Shown here piece after piece: positions 1-8,259 of a stretch of DNA of 64,000 nt. Each line of letters starts with the position of its first letter. Within the stretch, counting starts at the first letter, position 1. The translations under genes and the position numbers were made by a program. Source of the DNA: Algicella marina (GTDB lineage: Bacteria; Pseudomonadota; Alphaproteobacteria; Rhodobacterales; Rhodobacteraceae); assembly GCF_009931615.1 (NCBI RefSeq), contig NZ_CP046620.1, positions 2,774,501 to 2,838,500 on the forward strand, in the 5' to 3' direction. The notes below the pieces were generated by a model that did no database searches, was not told the DNA's origin, and was given only the letters and a program-made list of their open reading frames with translations.

Positions 1-413
1 CACTCTACTGGGAATTGGCCGCTTACCCGGAAGTTCCATCGATGTTGGCGCAACTGAAGGCCGCTGGCTTTAAAACCGGCATCCTGTCGAATGGCTCGCC
101 AGACATGCTTTCAGGTGCGGTTGACAGTGCCGGTATCGGCGAATTTCTCGACGATGTCCTGAGCGTCGAGGACGTTGGCGTGTTCAAGCCTGACGCCCGT
201 GTCTATGATCTTGTGGGCAAGGCTTTCAGCACCAGTTCTGAGCGGGTGCTTTTTGTCTCGTCCAACGGTTGGGATGCTGGGGCTGCAACGGGCTACGGAT
301 TCCAGACAGTGTGGGTCAACCGACGTGGAGAGCCGGTGGACCGGTTGCCCTGGAAACCGTCAAACACGCTGACTGATCTTTCGGGAATACCCGACCTCGC
401 TGGGAAACTCTGA
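1..413 (+). CDS. Haloacid dehalogenase type II (HAD superfamily), 5' end outside window
   Basis: C-terminal 136 residues of a HAD-fold hydrolase; the reading frame is open from base 3, so the gene starts upstream of the window. HAD motif II is seen as the SNGS stretch, motif III as the Lys in VFKPDARVY, and motif IV as VSSNGWDAGAA, which is the arrangement of L-2-haloacid dehalogenases (hydrolytic removal of halide from 2-haloacids through an Asp nucleophile). The nucleophile Asp of motif I is off the window, so dehalogenase activity cannot be confirmed; a phosphatase or another HAD hydrolase remains possible. The stop overlaps the ATG of the next gene by one base (TGATG), which suggests translational coupling. 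Confidence 0.85.
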   Translation, partial: LYWELAAYPEVPSMLAQLKAAGFKTGILSNGSPDMLSGAVDSAGIGEFLDDVLSVEDVGVFKPDARVYDLVGKAFSTSSERVLFVSSNGWDAGAATGYGFQTVWVNRRGEPVDRLPWKPSNTLTDLSGIPDLAGKL

Positions 414-1240
414 TGCGATTCTCCACTTCCGACGGCCTCAAACTCTATTACGAAGATGAAGGCAGTGGCTTGCCCGTCCTCTGCCTGCCCGGATTGACGC
501 GTAACGCTCGTGACTTCGACGATGTCGCGCCTCACCTAGATGGCTGCAGAGTCATCCGGCTCGTTAGCCGCGGACGGGACAGGTCCGATTTTGACCCTGA
601 CCCTTCAAACTACACAGTTACAATAGAAGCCCGCGACGTCGTAGAGTTGCTGGATCATCTTCAGCTTGAACGTGTCGTTGTCCTCGGGACGTCCCGGGGC
701 GGCTTGATCGCCATGACTCTGGCCGCGACAGCAAAGAAGCGACTTGCTGGCGTTGTCTTGAATGACATTGGACCGAGGATCGAACCCGACGGGCTGCAAA
801 AAATAATAGATTATATTGGCGTTCCGCCGAAAGGTCGCGACTTCACGGAAGTGGGCGCAGCTCTGAATGCGGCGATGGGTGACGACTTTCCCGGAATCAG
901 TGATCTGCGGTGGACAATGCTTGCCGAACGCTGGTTCGAAGAAACCCGCGATGGCATTGCACTCAAGTACGATCCGAAACTTGCGGAAGTGGTGAAAGAA
1001 GGCTCGTCCGCGCCTGCCCCCGATCTCTGGCCACTTTTTGATATGCTGGAGGGCATACCACTTGGAGTGATCCGAGGCGAGAACTCCAACCTTCTCAGTG
1101 CCAGTATACTGGAAGAAATGCAGCTTCGGCGCCCCGACATGGCATCGGCGACAGTACCTGATCGGGGTCACGTACCTTTCCTTGATGAGGATGAAAGCCT
1201 CGGAGTCATCAAAAAAGTTATTGAGATGGTAGATAGATGA
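413..1240 (+). CDS. Alpha/beta hydrolase
   Basis: A 275-residue alpha/beta-hydrolase-fold protein. Visible elements: the oxyanion region LCLPGLTRN (about 24-32), the nucleophile elbow GTSRGG with Ser94, and the terminal His in DRGHVPF (His253). At the position where related proteins usually read GxNSDLLS with the catalytic Asp, this one reads GENSNLLS, so Asn226 stands in for the expected acid. Either another acidic residue serves or activity is altered. Substrate unknown. It overlaps the HAD gene by one base and the dehydratase downstream by four bases (ATGA), so the three form one operon. Confidence 0.85.
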   Translation: MRFSTSDGLKLYYEDEGSGLPVLCLPGLTRNARDFDDVAPHLDGCRVIRLVSRGRDRSDFDPDPSNYTVTIEARDVVELLDHLQLERVVVLGTSRGGLIAMTLAATAKKRLAGVVLNDIGPRIEPDGLQKIIDYIGVPPKGRDFTEVGAALNAAMGDDFPGISDLRWTMLAERWFEETRDGIALKYDPKLAEVVKEGSSAPAPDLWPLFDMLEGIPLGVIRGENSNLLSASILEEMQLRRPDMASATVPDRGHVPFLDEDESLGVIKKVIEMVDR

Positions 1241-2193
1241 CGCCCGAAATGATCGAAAGCGCAGAAGCCAGGTTGTCTGGGATCGTGCGTGAAACACCCC
1301 TACTTACATCGCCATTTATAGACGAAATTGCCGGTCGTCGCGTCCATGTCAAAGCGGAATGCCTTCAGCACACTGGTAGCTTCAAATTTCGCGGTGGTTG
1401 GTCGGCAGTCAGTGCCTTGGACGCTGGAGTTCGATCCCGCGGCGTCATCGCATTTTCTTCTGGCAACCATGCGCAGGGTGTCGCGCTAGCCGCAGCCCGT
1501 CACGGCGTTCCGGCAGTCATAATCATGCCCGCCGATGCTCCACGCATCAAGATCGACAACACGCGGGCATTGGGAGCGGAGGTCGTGTTGTACGACCGCG
1601 CAACGGAGAACCGCGACCAGATCGGAGACCGCATCAGTTCAGAGCGCGGGCTTACCCTTATCCGTCCCTACGATGATCCCCATGTGATTGCCGGCCAAGC
1701 GACCGTAGGGCTCGAAATCGCCCGGCAGTTTCAGGGAGGCCCAACAGAAGTGCTGGTATGTTGCGGTGGCGGAGGCCTTACATCCGGTATTGCCCTCGGC
1801 CTTGAGATGAGAGCACCCGCTCTGCGAGTTCGGCCTGTGGAACCGGAAGGCTTTGACGATGTCGCCCGCTCGCTGGCCACCGGGACACGCCAGAGCAACG
1901 AACGACTTGCTGGTTCTGTCTGTGACGCAATACTTACGCCAAGTCCCGGTGAGCTGACTTTTCCGATTCTTCAGCGTCTTTCCGGACCCGGCCTGACGGT
2001 TACCGACGATGAATGCCTTCGGGCAGTTGCGCTTGCAGCCCAACGGCTGCGAATTGTCTTGGAACCCGGTGGGGCCGCAGCATTGGCAGCCGCGATTTTC
2101 CAGCCCGACAATATTGAAGGCGAAGACGTTATCGTGGTGGCAACCGGCGGCAATGTGGACGGCGAACTGTTCTCAAGTGCACTGATGAAATGA
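1237..2193 (+). CDS. Threonine/serine dehydratase family, PLP-dependent (fold type II)
   Basis: A 318-residue fold-type-II PLP enzyme. The Schiff-base lysine is Lys50 in GSFKFRGG; SSGNHAQGVA binds the substrate carboxylate; the glycine-rich CCGGGGLTSG loop binds the PLP phosphate. It lacks the C-terminal ACT regulatory domain of biosynthetic IlvA, so it resembles catabolic threonine dehydratase, serine dehydratase/racemase or hydroxyaspartate ammonia-lyase. Which beta-hydroxy amino acid it deaminates cannot be read from sequence. The start ATG overlaps the upstream stop by four bases. A GC-rich hairpin follows the stop. Confidence 0.88.
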   Translation: MTPEMIESAEARLSGIVRETPLLTSPFIDEIAGRRVHVKAECLQHTGSFKFRGGWSAVSALDAGVRSRGVIAFSSGNHAQGVALAAARHGVPAVIIMPADAPRIKIDNTRALGAEVVLYDRATENRDQIGDRISSERGLTLIRPYDDPHVIAGQATVGLEIARQFQGGPTEVLVCCGGGGLTSGIALGLEMRAPALRVRPVEPEGFDDVARSLATGTRQSNERLAGSVCDAILTPSPGELTFPILQRLSGPGLTVTDDECLRAVALAAQRLRIVLEPGGAAALAAAIFQPDNIEGEDVIVVATGGNVDGELFSSALMK

Positions 2194-2195
2194 AA

Positions 2196-2228
2196 AAGCG
2201 GCCGCCCGCTTAAGGTGGCCGCTTCTTT
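2196..2228 (+). terminator. Probable terminator of the HAD-hydrolase-dehydratase operon
   Basis: Perfect 8-bp inverted repeat AAGCGGCC (2196-2203) / GGCCGCTT (2217-2224) with a 13-nt loop, beginning three bases after the dehydratase stop and running into a short T-rich stretch (TTCTTT). The U tract is interrupted, so efficiency is uncertain. Confidence 0.6.
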
Positions 2229-2229
2229 G

Positions 2230-2254
2230 GCGAGGCCCCGAAGAAGGGCCTCGC
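2230..2254. terminator. GC-rich hairpin between convergent genes
   Basis: Perfect 9-bp inverted repeat GCGAGGCCC / GGGCCTCGC with a 7-nt loop, 22 bases beyond the end of the minus-strand exported-protein gene. No clear U tract on either strand. With the hairpin at 2196 it likely forms the boundary between two convergent transcripts. Confidence 0.5.
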
Positions 2255-2275
2255 AGGGTTTCGACGCTGAACCTA

Positions 2276-2746
2276 TCAGCCGTTGGCGAGGATTGCCTCG
2301 ATCTGACGTTCGATTTTCAGCGAGTTGTCACCGCTCTCTTTCACTGCCTTGATCTGCGCAGCCTGTGACGGGGTAACAGCGCCTTCTGCCGTGAAGCGGG
2401 TTCCCGCCGGGACAGCAGCAACACCATCAGTCAGAACCTGTTCAGCACGCTGGTCCATGGCGAGGCTGTTGTCGTCGCTGCTCTGAATCGTGCGCAGTTG
2501 CGCGAACTGGGCAACTGTAAGTCCGTCGGCCCGATTCGCCACGCTGCCATTGCCGCCGTTGATTATGGTTTCAATGCGTGCGTTTTTCTGCAACGTGTTT
2601 TCGCCGGAACTCTGGACCGTCCGGATCTGTGCGATCTGGGCCGGGGTAAGTGTGGCTGCTACGTCTGCAGAAAGGTTCGACTGTGCGAAAGCAGGCGCGG
2701 ATGCGGCGATGGCAACGGCGACGGCTGCAAATACTGTGCGTTTCAT
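2276..2746 (-). CDS. Small exported protein with three internal repeats, unknown function
   Basis: 156 residues. The start is taken at the ATG at 2746 because AGGATA lies 6-8 bases upstream and the product begins with a classical signal peptide (MKRTVFAAVAVAI, cleavage likely after AFA). The mature protein holds three copies of a roughly 35-45-residue module: LTPAQIAQIRTVQSSGENT, LTVAQFAQLRTIQSSDDNS and VTPSQAAQIKAVKESGDNS, each followed by a charged helix ending in an Ile/Leu-rich segment (RIETII, RAEQVL, QIEAIL). A single copy of the same module occurs in the exported protein encoded at 4038-4265. I do not recognise a named family; a periplasmic helical-repeat protein is the most that can be said. 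Confidence 0.8.
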   Translation of the reverse strand: MKRTVFAAVAVAIAASAPAFAQSNLSADVAATLTPAQIAQIRTVQSSGENTLQKNARIETIINGGNGSVANRADGLTVAQFAQLRTIQSSDDNSLAMDQRAEQVLTDGVAAVPAGTRFTAEGAVTPSQAAQIKAVKESGDNSLKIERQIEAILANG

Positions 2747-2995
2747 GATGTGTATCCTCATAGTGATTTTTAAAGTTTGGTCGCCAGCTTTCCGGCGATG
2801 AGAGTGATTTGGCCCCTGGGGTGTCTTTTCTCAAATCACGAACACGCTCACCTTGGATCGCCGTGATGTGATGCAGCGCAGCACTTGAAACTGAGGCAAG
2901 GAAATAAATTTTGCTACTTTATTATATTTATCAGTCGTTTACGATTAGATCACCTTTGGGAAGAGATCGTGAACATGTGCATTAATTGTCACGCA

Positions 2996-3020
2996 GGCGC
3001 GAGATTTGCGCCCATTTTTT
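2996..3020 (+). terminator. Orphan intrinsic terminator
   Basis: GGCGC (2996-3000), 7-nt loop, GCGCC (3008-3012), then CA and six T's (3015-3020). No plus-strand gene lies just upstream, so it may end a short untranslated RNA starting in the AT-rich stretch near 2930. The stem is only five pairs. Confidence 0.45.
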
Positions 3021-3221
3021 GACATACGGCGGATCAAAACTGAATGTATCCAAATTCGAAATAAATGTGATGTTTCAGAGATCGGCGTTAAACTCACGGC
3101 CGCGTGCACCAATCGAATGTGCCGGGAGCGCCAAATCGAGTTCTCGACTGGGTTTGTGGAGAGGCGTTGAGTCTTTTGGGCTATCGCGCTCCGGTCTATC
3201 GCCGAGAACTGGAAGAGAGTT

Positions 3222-3347
3222 ATGTCGAAATTTTATCCCGTGACATTGCCCTTCGACGGTATCTCAAACACATACACCATCGACGAAAATACAGAAATTT
3301 CAGCCTACTGGTTCGCGCTTCTATTCGGCAGCCACGCCGCAGCATAG
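3222..3347 (+). CDS. Possible 41-residue small protein
   Basis: ATG at 3222 is preceded by a purine-rich GGAAGAGAG (3211-3219) at good spacing, and the frame runs 41 codons to TAG. The product begins MSKFYPVTLPFDG and has a hydrophobic stretch SAYWFALLFG near its end. No family recognised. The case rests on the ribosome-binding site alone, so a chance frame is quite possible. Confidence 0.25.
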   Translation: MSKFYPVTLPFDGISNTYTIDENTEISAYWFALLFGSHAAA

Positions 3348-3996
3348 CAATTCGGCCAATGGAAAGGCTCATACCTTATATTTTTGAAGGCCTTAATGAG
3401 CCCACTGGTGACACTCACCCCTCTCGGTCGGTGGATCGCAAACCTATCCGCATCCCCGGCAACTCGCATCGGCTTCTTTGCTAACACGAAACGGTGCGCT
3501 ACCTGGCTTTTTGAACCGAGTGGGTTTCATGGGACGTGGTGCGGATATGGTACAGGTCCTCGTACGCGCGGAAACATCGCTCGCACGCTTGCAATGGACA
3601 TCAATCATTCCCAGCACGGTAACGAGAGGTATGGACTTGCAGTCGGTGATTAAGTGCCGCGCTTGTCTACTAGCCCATTTTAAAACGGCCTGCGCGAAGG
3701 CGATTGTCTGGCTTAAAGCGGCAAAGAGGAATTTGCCTGCACTCTTCAGTATATTAGCGCAGAGGAAGCACATATGTAGCGGAGCTCTGGCGCCCTGCAG
3801 CCTGCAAAACGCCGATAGTTGCCGCCGAAAATTGGACTTCAGAGATCATCAGCATTGCAATCGCGACCGCGGCTTGTTCAGACCTCATGCTAGTCGACAC
3901 ACTGAGTTTTGCTGATCGTCGCCTGTCCGAAGCAACAATTATCGGCATTAACGGGGTCATATGTCATCAGAGGTCGCACCCCGGCCACGATGGAAA

Positions 3997-4025
3997 CCTG
4001 CGACGGACAGTGTGCCCGTCGCAGG
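3997..4025 (-). terminator. Probable terminator of the small exported-protein gene
   Basis: Perfect 10-bp inverted repeat CCTGCGACGG (3997-4006) / CCGTCGCAGG (4016-4025) with a 9-nt loop, 12 bases past the stop of the minus-strand gene at 4038. On the minus strand the stem is followed by a short TTTCC, a weak U tract. Confidence 0.6.
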
Positions 4026-4037
4026 GGAGAGCCTGCG

Positions 4038-4265
4038 TCAGTGATGCTTGTCATCTTTCAGTGCGCGCTCGATCAGGATCGCAATGCGACGCTTAATACG
4101 GCCTTCACCGTCGTTGCCGTCTCTGATAACCCGGATCTGTGCAAGTTCTGCTGGCGACAATTGTGCGATCACTTCGTCCGTCAAACCATAGCGGGCATCG
4201 TTGGCAATGGCCGGAGCGGCGGCTGAAATGCTGACGGCGAGAAGTGCGATTGTTGCGTATTTCAT
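4038..4265 (-). CDS. Small exported protein with one copy of the shared repeat
   Basis: 75 residues from the ATG at 4265, preceded by AAAGGA at suitable spacing. A signal peptide (MKYATIALLAVSISAAAPAI, cleavage likely after AIA) is followed by about 55 mature residues. The central stretch LSPAELAQIRVIRDGNDGE, then a charged helix RRIAILIERAL, matches the repeat module of the 156-residue protein at 2276-2746 (LTPAQIAQIRTVQSSGENT and its helix). The two are probably paralogues differing in repeat number. Function unknown; periplasmic location inferred. Confidence 0.75.
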   Translation of the reverse strand: MKYATIALLAVSISAAAPAIANDARYGLTDEVIAQLSPAELAQIRVIRDGNDGEGRIKRRIAILIERALKDDKHH

Positions 4266-4763
4266 TTCTTTGGGTCCTTTGTCTCGAGTTTGCGTTTGCG
4301 TCACCGGTTCGTCGGCGATGACCCTCACTAGTCACGGCAGACAACACGCCTCAACCCACGAAAAATCTCACGAATTCTCACGCATTTGTTACCGAATATC
4401 TGATTTGTAAGAACGTGACCGAAACCGTTGAAATGATCGTTTGAACGACCTGTGCGTGCGTTGGGTCAGAATTTTATTCGCTCACTTCGCTCACGGAAAT
4501 ATCACAAAGCCGTGAAAATCATTTCGGATTTAAGCTTGTTCTCAAAAATGAAACAGAACGTTCCCATTTTCGAAAATTAGCAAATATCACAAAAAACAAG
4601 CTGTTCTGCGCCGTTTAAGTCTTTTGCGGGCCGGTCTGAATCTCTCAGAAATCATTTTCTCTACGAATCAATGCTGGATCCGGACGACCTGATAAAACGA
4701 ATCGCCAGATGTCGTGAGAAATTACTGACTGCGCACCAGTAGATCAGAGCGGCCGACAGTGTG
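4266..4763. other. Intergenic, about 500 bp, mostly AT-rich
   Basis: Lies between two minus-strand genes and should hold the promoter of the small exported-protein gene as well as the 3' region of the flavoenzyme gene. I find no clear terminator hairpin and no strong promoter boxes. A 23-codon plus-strand frame (4671-4742) lacks a Shine-Dalgarno and is probably chance. Confidence 0.4.
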
Positions 4764-7262
4764 TCAGCCATCCTGCCGGATACGGACATTCTGCGGGTCG
4801 TACGGGCTGTCCTCCCGGATCTCGGCATCCCAGAGACCGTCCATCATGCGGACTTTCAGCTTCTGGCCCGCATTTGCGAGATCGGGGCGCACATAGCCCA
4901 TGCCGATGCTCTTGCCGAAGGCGACGGAATAGCCGCCCGAGGTGAGACGACCGACCTTCTCTCCCTCGAGATAGAGCGCTTCGCGGCCCCATGGGTCTGC
5001 ATCAGCTGGGCCGTCGATCAGCAAGGTCACGCATTTGGCGCGGATGCCGGTGGACTCCATCGCGGCCTTGCCGTGGAAGTCCTTCGTCAGGTCGACGAAG
5101 CGGGGCAAGTCCGCCTCCAGCGGAGTCGCGTCGCGGCCAAGTTCGTTGCCGAAGGCGCGGTAGCTCTTTTCCTGGCGCAGCCAGTTCTGCGCGCGGGCGC
5201 CGACGAGCTTCAGCCCGTCGGGCTCGCCCGTCGCCATGAGCTGGTCGAAGAGGTAGTTCTGCATCTCGATCGGGTGGTGCAGCTCCCAGCCCAGCTCTCC
5301 GGTATATGCGACGCGGATCGCCATGACGGGGCACATCTTGAGCTCGATATTGCGCATCGTCAGCCACGGGAAGCGCTTGTTGGAGAGAACTGTGGCAGGG
5401 TCGGCATCGACCACGAGGCGGTTCAGCACGTCGCGCGATTTCGGGCCGGCGATGGCGAAGACGCCGTATTGCGTGGTCACGTCCTGCGCGTTGATGCGAC
5501 CGAACTCGGCCTCCTTCTCCGTGATGAGCTTGTAGAGGTAATCCTCGTCATAGGCGGTCCATGCCCCGGCGGAGACGAGGTAGTAGCTGTCTTCGGCCTC
5601 GCGCACGATGGTGTATTCGGTGCGCGTCGTGCCCGTGGGCGTGAGCGCGTAGGTGAGGTTGATACGGCCGACCTTCGGTAGCTTGTTGCAGGTGAACCAT
5701 TCGAGGAAGGCGGTCGCGCCGGGGCCGGAGATGCGGTGCTTGGCGAAGGCGGTGGCGTCGATCAGGCCCACGCCCTCGCGGATCGCTTTCGCCTCATCGA
5801 CCGCATATTGCCACCAGCCGCCGCGCCGGAAAGAGCGGCTTTCGTGGTCGAATTCCTCCGCTGCGTCGAGCGGGCCGAAATAATTGGGGCGCTCCCATCC
5901 GTTGACGCAGCCAAACTGCGCGCCGCGCGCTTTCATGCGGTCGTAGCAAGGGGCGGTGCGCAGCGGGCGGCAGGCTTCGCGCTCTTCGTCGGGGTAGTGG
6001 AGGATGAGCATATGGGAATAGCTCTCCTCGTTCTTGCGGGCGGTGTATTCGGTGGTGATCCAGTCGCCGTAACGTTTGGGATCCATTGAGGCCATATCGA
6101 TCTCCGCCTCGCCTTCCACCATCATTTGCGCGAGGTAGTAGCCTGTGCCGCCGGCAGCGGTGATGCCGAAGGAAAAGCCCTCAGCCAACCACATGTTGCG
6201 AAGACCGGGTGCGGGGCCGACGAGCGGGTTGCCGTCGGGCGTGTAGCAGATCGGGCCGTTGAAATCGTCTTTCAAGCCGACTTCCTCGGAGGTAGGGATG
6301 CGGTGGATGAAATCCATGTATTCCTGCTCAATCCGGTCGAGGTCGAGCGCGAAGAGATCGGCGCGGAAGCTATCGGGCACGCCGTGCTCGAAGCATGCGG
6401 GTGCGCCGAATTCGTAGGGGCCGCAGATCCAGCCGCCGCGCTCCTCGCGCACGTACCACTTGGCGTCGATATCGCGGATCACGGGATGCTCGGGGTTGGA
6501 CTTGCGCCATTCTACGAGTGCCGGATCGGGCTCGGTGACAATATACTGATGCTCCACCGGGATCGCCGCGTGCTTGATACCGAGCATTTTCGCCGTGCGC
6601 TGAGCATGGTTGCCGGTGGCGGTGACGACATGCTCGGCGCGGATTTCGAAGGTTTCTTCGGACGCGATCAGGTTACCGCCCTTTTCCACCATCATGCGCC
6701 CCGAGACGATCCATTCCGAGCCGGTCCAATCATAAGCGTCCACCTGAGCGCGGCGCACGATTTCCACCCCGCGCTGGCGCGCACCCTTGGCCATGGCCTG
6801 CGTCACGTCAGCCGGATTGATGTAGCCGTCGGTGGGATGGAAGATCGCGCCCTTGAGATCGTCTGTGCGGATCAGCGGCCAGCGGGATTTAATTTCGGAG
6901 GGCGTCAGCCACTGGTATTCGATCCCGACCGATTCCGCCGTGGAGGCATAGAGACGGTATTCATCCATGCGGTCATCGGTTTGCGCCATGCGCAGGTTGC
7001 CGACAACGGCGAAACCTGCGTTCAGGCCCGTATCTTCTTCCAGCGTCTTGTAGAATTTCACGGAATAGTCGTGAATGTGGCTGGCCGCGTAGCTCATGTT
7101 GAATAGCGGCAGCAGGCCCGCAGCGTGCCAGGTGGAGCCGGCAGTAAGTTCGTCCCGCTCCAGCAGCAAGATGTCCTGCCAGCCCGCACGGGCCAGGTGA
7201 TAGGCGATGGACGCCCCGACGGCCCCGCCACCGACGACGACTGCACGCGCATGGGTCTTCAT
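4764..7262 (-). CDS. FAD-dependent dimethylglycine/sarcosine-dehydrogenase-like protein with GcvT domain
   Basis: 832 residues from ATG 7262, preceded by GGAGGA at six bases. The N-terminal half is a DAO-type FAD domain: GGGAVG (10-15), then STWHAAGL, where His46 is at the position carrying covalent FAD in mammalian dimethylglycine and sarcosine dehydrogenases. The C-terminal half is a GcvT-like tetrahydrofolate-binding aminomethyl domain (for example RVAYTGELGWELHHP and LGRDATPLEADL). Such enzymes oxidatively demethylate N-methylated glycines and pass the one-carbon unit to folate. The fold and domain order are clear; the exact substrate (dimethylglycine, sarcosine or another methylamine) is inferred. 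No C-terminal truncation is seen. Confidence 0.9.
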   Translation of the reverse strand: MKTHARAVVVGGGAVGASIAYHLARAGWQDILLLERDELTAGSTWHAAGLLPLFNMSYAASHIHDYSVKFYKTLEEDTGLNAGFAVVGNLRMAQTDDRMDEYRLYASTAESVGIEYQWLTPSEIKSRWPLIRTDDLKGAIFHPTDGYINPADVTQAMAKGARQRGVEIVRRAQVDAYDWTGSEWIVSGRMMVEKGGNLIASEETFEIRAEHVVTATGNHAQRTAKMLGIKHAAIPVEHQYIVTEPDPALVEWRKSNPEHPVIRDIDAKWYVREERGGWICGPYEFGAPACFEHGVPDSFRADLFALDLDRIEQEYMDFIHRIPTSEEVGLKDDFNGPICYTPDGNPLVGPAPGLRNMWLAEGFSFGITAAGGTGYYLAQMMVEGEAEIDMASMDPKRYGDWITTEYTARKNEESYSHMLILHYPDEEREACRPLRTAPCYDRMKARGAQFGCVNGWERPNYFGPLDAAEEFDHESRSFRRGGWWQYAVDEAKAIREGVGLIDATAFAKHRISGPGATAFLEWFTCNKLPKVGRINLTYALTPTGTTRTEYTIVREAEDSYYLVSAGAWTAYDEDYLYKLITEKEAEFGRINAQDVTTQYGVFAIAGPKSRDVLNRLVVDADPATVLSNKRFPWLTMRNIELKMCPVMAIRVAYTGELGWELHHPIEMQNYLFDQLMATGEPDGLKLVGARAQNWLRQEKSYRAFGNELGRDATPLEADLPRFVDLTKDFHGKAAMESTGIRAKCVTLLIDGPADADPWGREALYLEGEKVGRLTSGGYSVAFGKSIGMGYVRPDLANAGQKLKVRMMDGLWDAEIREDSPYDPQNVRIRQDG

Positions 7263-7366
7263 GAACTTCCTCCGATGCGAAAACACACTTCACATCTGTT
7301 TACGTGGGGAGTGCGCTTCCCAAGCGCAGCTTGGCGACGGATGGCAGGAGAAATGCGACGCGCCAT

Positions 7367-8125
7367 TCAGTTCCCAGCGCTACCACCATATCCTTTTTTG
7401 AAGGCGTTAAAGTCGAGTGCCGAGATATAAGCCATCGTGTCCTCATGCGAAGCCGTGCCTTGCACGAGGATGAAAGTACGATAGTCAATCTGCGCCGCAA
7501 GAATCTGAACACTGTCATCTTCGCCAAGATCGTGGAAACCCACGCCATTAACGTTTAGATCGGGCTCTTCCTGCTGAAGGCTCGGAGGCACGAGTGTCGC
7601 CAAACTTGGACGCTGCTCACTCCCACGACTTACGAGTATGCCCAGCACCTTGTCGTCCATACGGTAGATAGCGGCATGACGTTTGATTCCGAGCTGAATT
7701 TCGCCTCCGTCCGCCACCCGGTGAATTCGCTCGATTTCGTTACCCAGCGTTTCGTCATCCATGCCGCGCTGCGCTGTAAGCGAATAACCGGCCTTGCCCG
7801 ACACGGAAAGAACCTCGGCCGCAACTTCGTCCATTGCCAGCCGCGTCGCAGTAATCCCGGATATTAAGTCACGATTCCAGTCCTCCATGGCCTCCGGCAA
7901 CAGCTTGCCGTCACCCATCACGCGAATGTCGTCCACGTAGGAATTCACGGCATCGGAAAGCAAACCGAATACCAGTGTGTCATCTGGAGCCATCCCCGTT
8001 TCAGCCTCTATCTTCGCCATCGTCGCATTACGACGCTCTGAAATTCCGGTGGCCATGACGATTAGGAAAACAACGAAAACGGTACCGCCGCCGAAAATGA
8101 TAAAGGCTTGCAGAATATTGCGCAT
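7367..8125 (-). CDS. Membrane-anchored protein of unknown function
   Basis: 252 residues with a single N-terminal membrane segment (about residues 6-26, ILQAFIIFGGGTVFVVFLIV), then a soluble, presumably periplasmic domain. No enzymatic motif or named domain recognised. The C-terminal half reads like an alpha/beta domain rather than a repeat. It lies 104 bases upstream of the flavoenzyme gene on the same strand, so the two may be cotranscribed. The start at 8125 has only a weak purine stretch upstream (GGATATGAAGA). Confidence 0.7.
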   Translation of the reverse strand: MRNILQAFIIFGGGTVFVVFLIVMATGISERRNATMAKIEAETGMAPDDTLVFGLLSDAVNSYVDDIRVMGDGKLLPEAMEDWNRDLISGITATRLAMDEVAAEVLSVSGKAGYSLTAQRGMDDETLGNEIERIHRVADGGEIQLGIKRHAAIYRMDDKVLGILVSRGSEQRPSLATLVPPSLQQEEPDLNVNGVGFHDLGEDDSVQILAAQIDYRTFILVQGTASHEDTMAYISALDFNAFKKGYGGSAGN

Positions 8126-8259
8126 TCTTCATATCCGATTTTGGCCCGTGCAAAGGCCGCAGTGGGCACTATACTGATTGAGTGTAAACAACGAATTGGG
8201 GCACGACAATGTTCGCACTGCGAAGTTGCCCGCCCCCTCCCGAATTTGGAGAATGGCTC

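Larger units (their letters stand above)
2747..4037. other. Gene-poor region, about 1.3 kb
   Basis: No convincing long gene. Bases 2890-2960 are strongly AT-rich and include TATAAT on the minus strand (2921-2926), a possible promoter for the exported-protein gene, though no good -35 box is in place. A plus-strand hairpin plus six T's sits at 2996-3020. Open frames on both strands between 2986 and 3960 have irregular codon use and no recognisable domain. One 41-codon frame at 3222 has a good Shine-Dalgarno. The region could be decayed genes, regulatory DNA or an sRNA locus. Confidence 0.5.

Noticed and set aside
3478-3915. 145-codon plus-strand frame in the gene-poor region
   Set aside because: Irregular codon use, no domain, no ribosome site.
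3754-3960. 68-codon minus-strand frame with GAF-like text (EQAAVAIAMLMISEVQ)
   Set aside because: The resemblance to the end of a GAF domain is short and could be chance; no flanking support for a relic was found.
6126-7106. 326-codon plus-strand frame opposite the flavoenzyme gene
   Set aside because: Antisense shadow of the GC-rich dehydrogenase gene; no domain or ribosome site.
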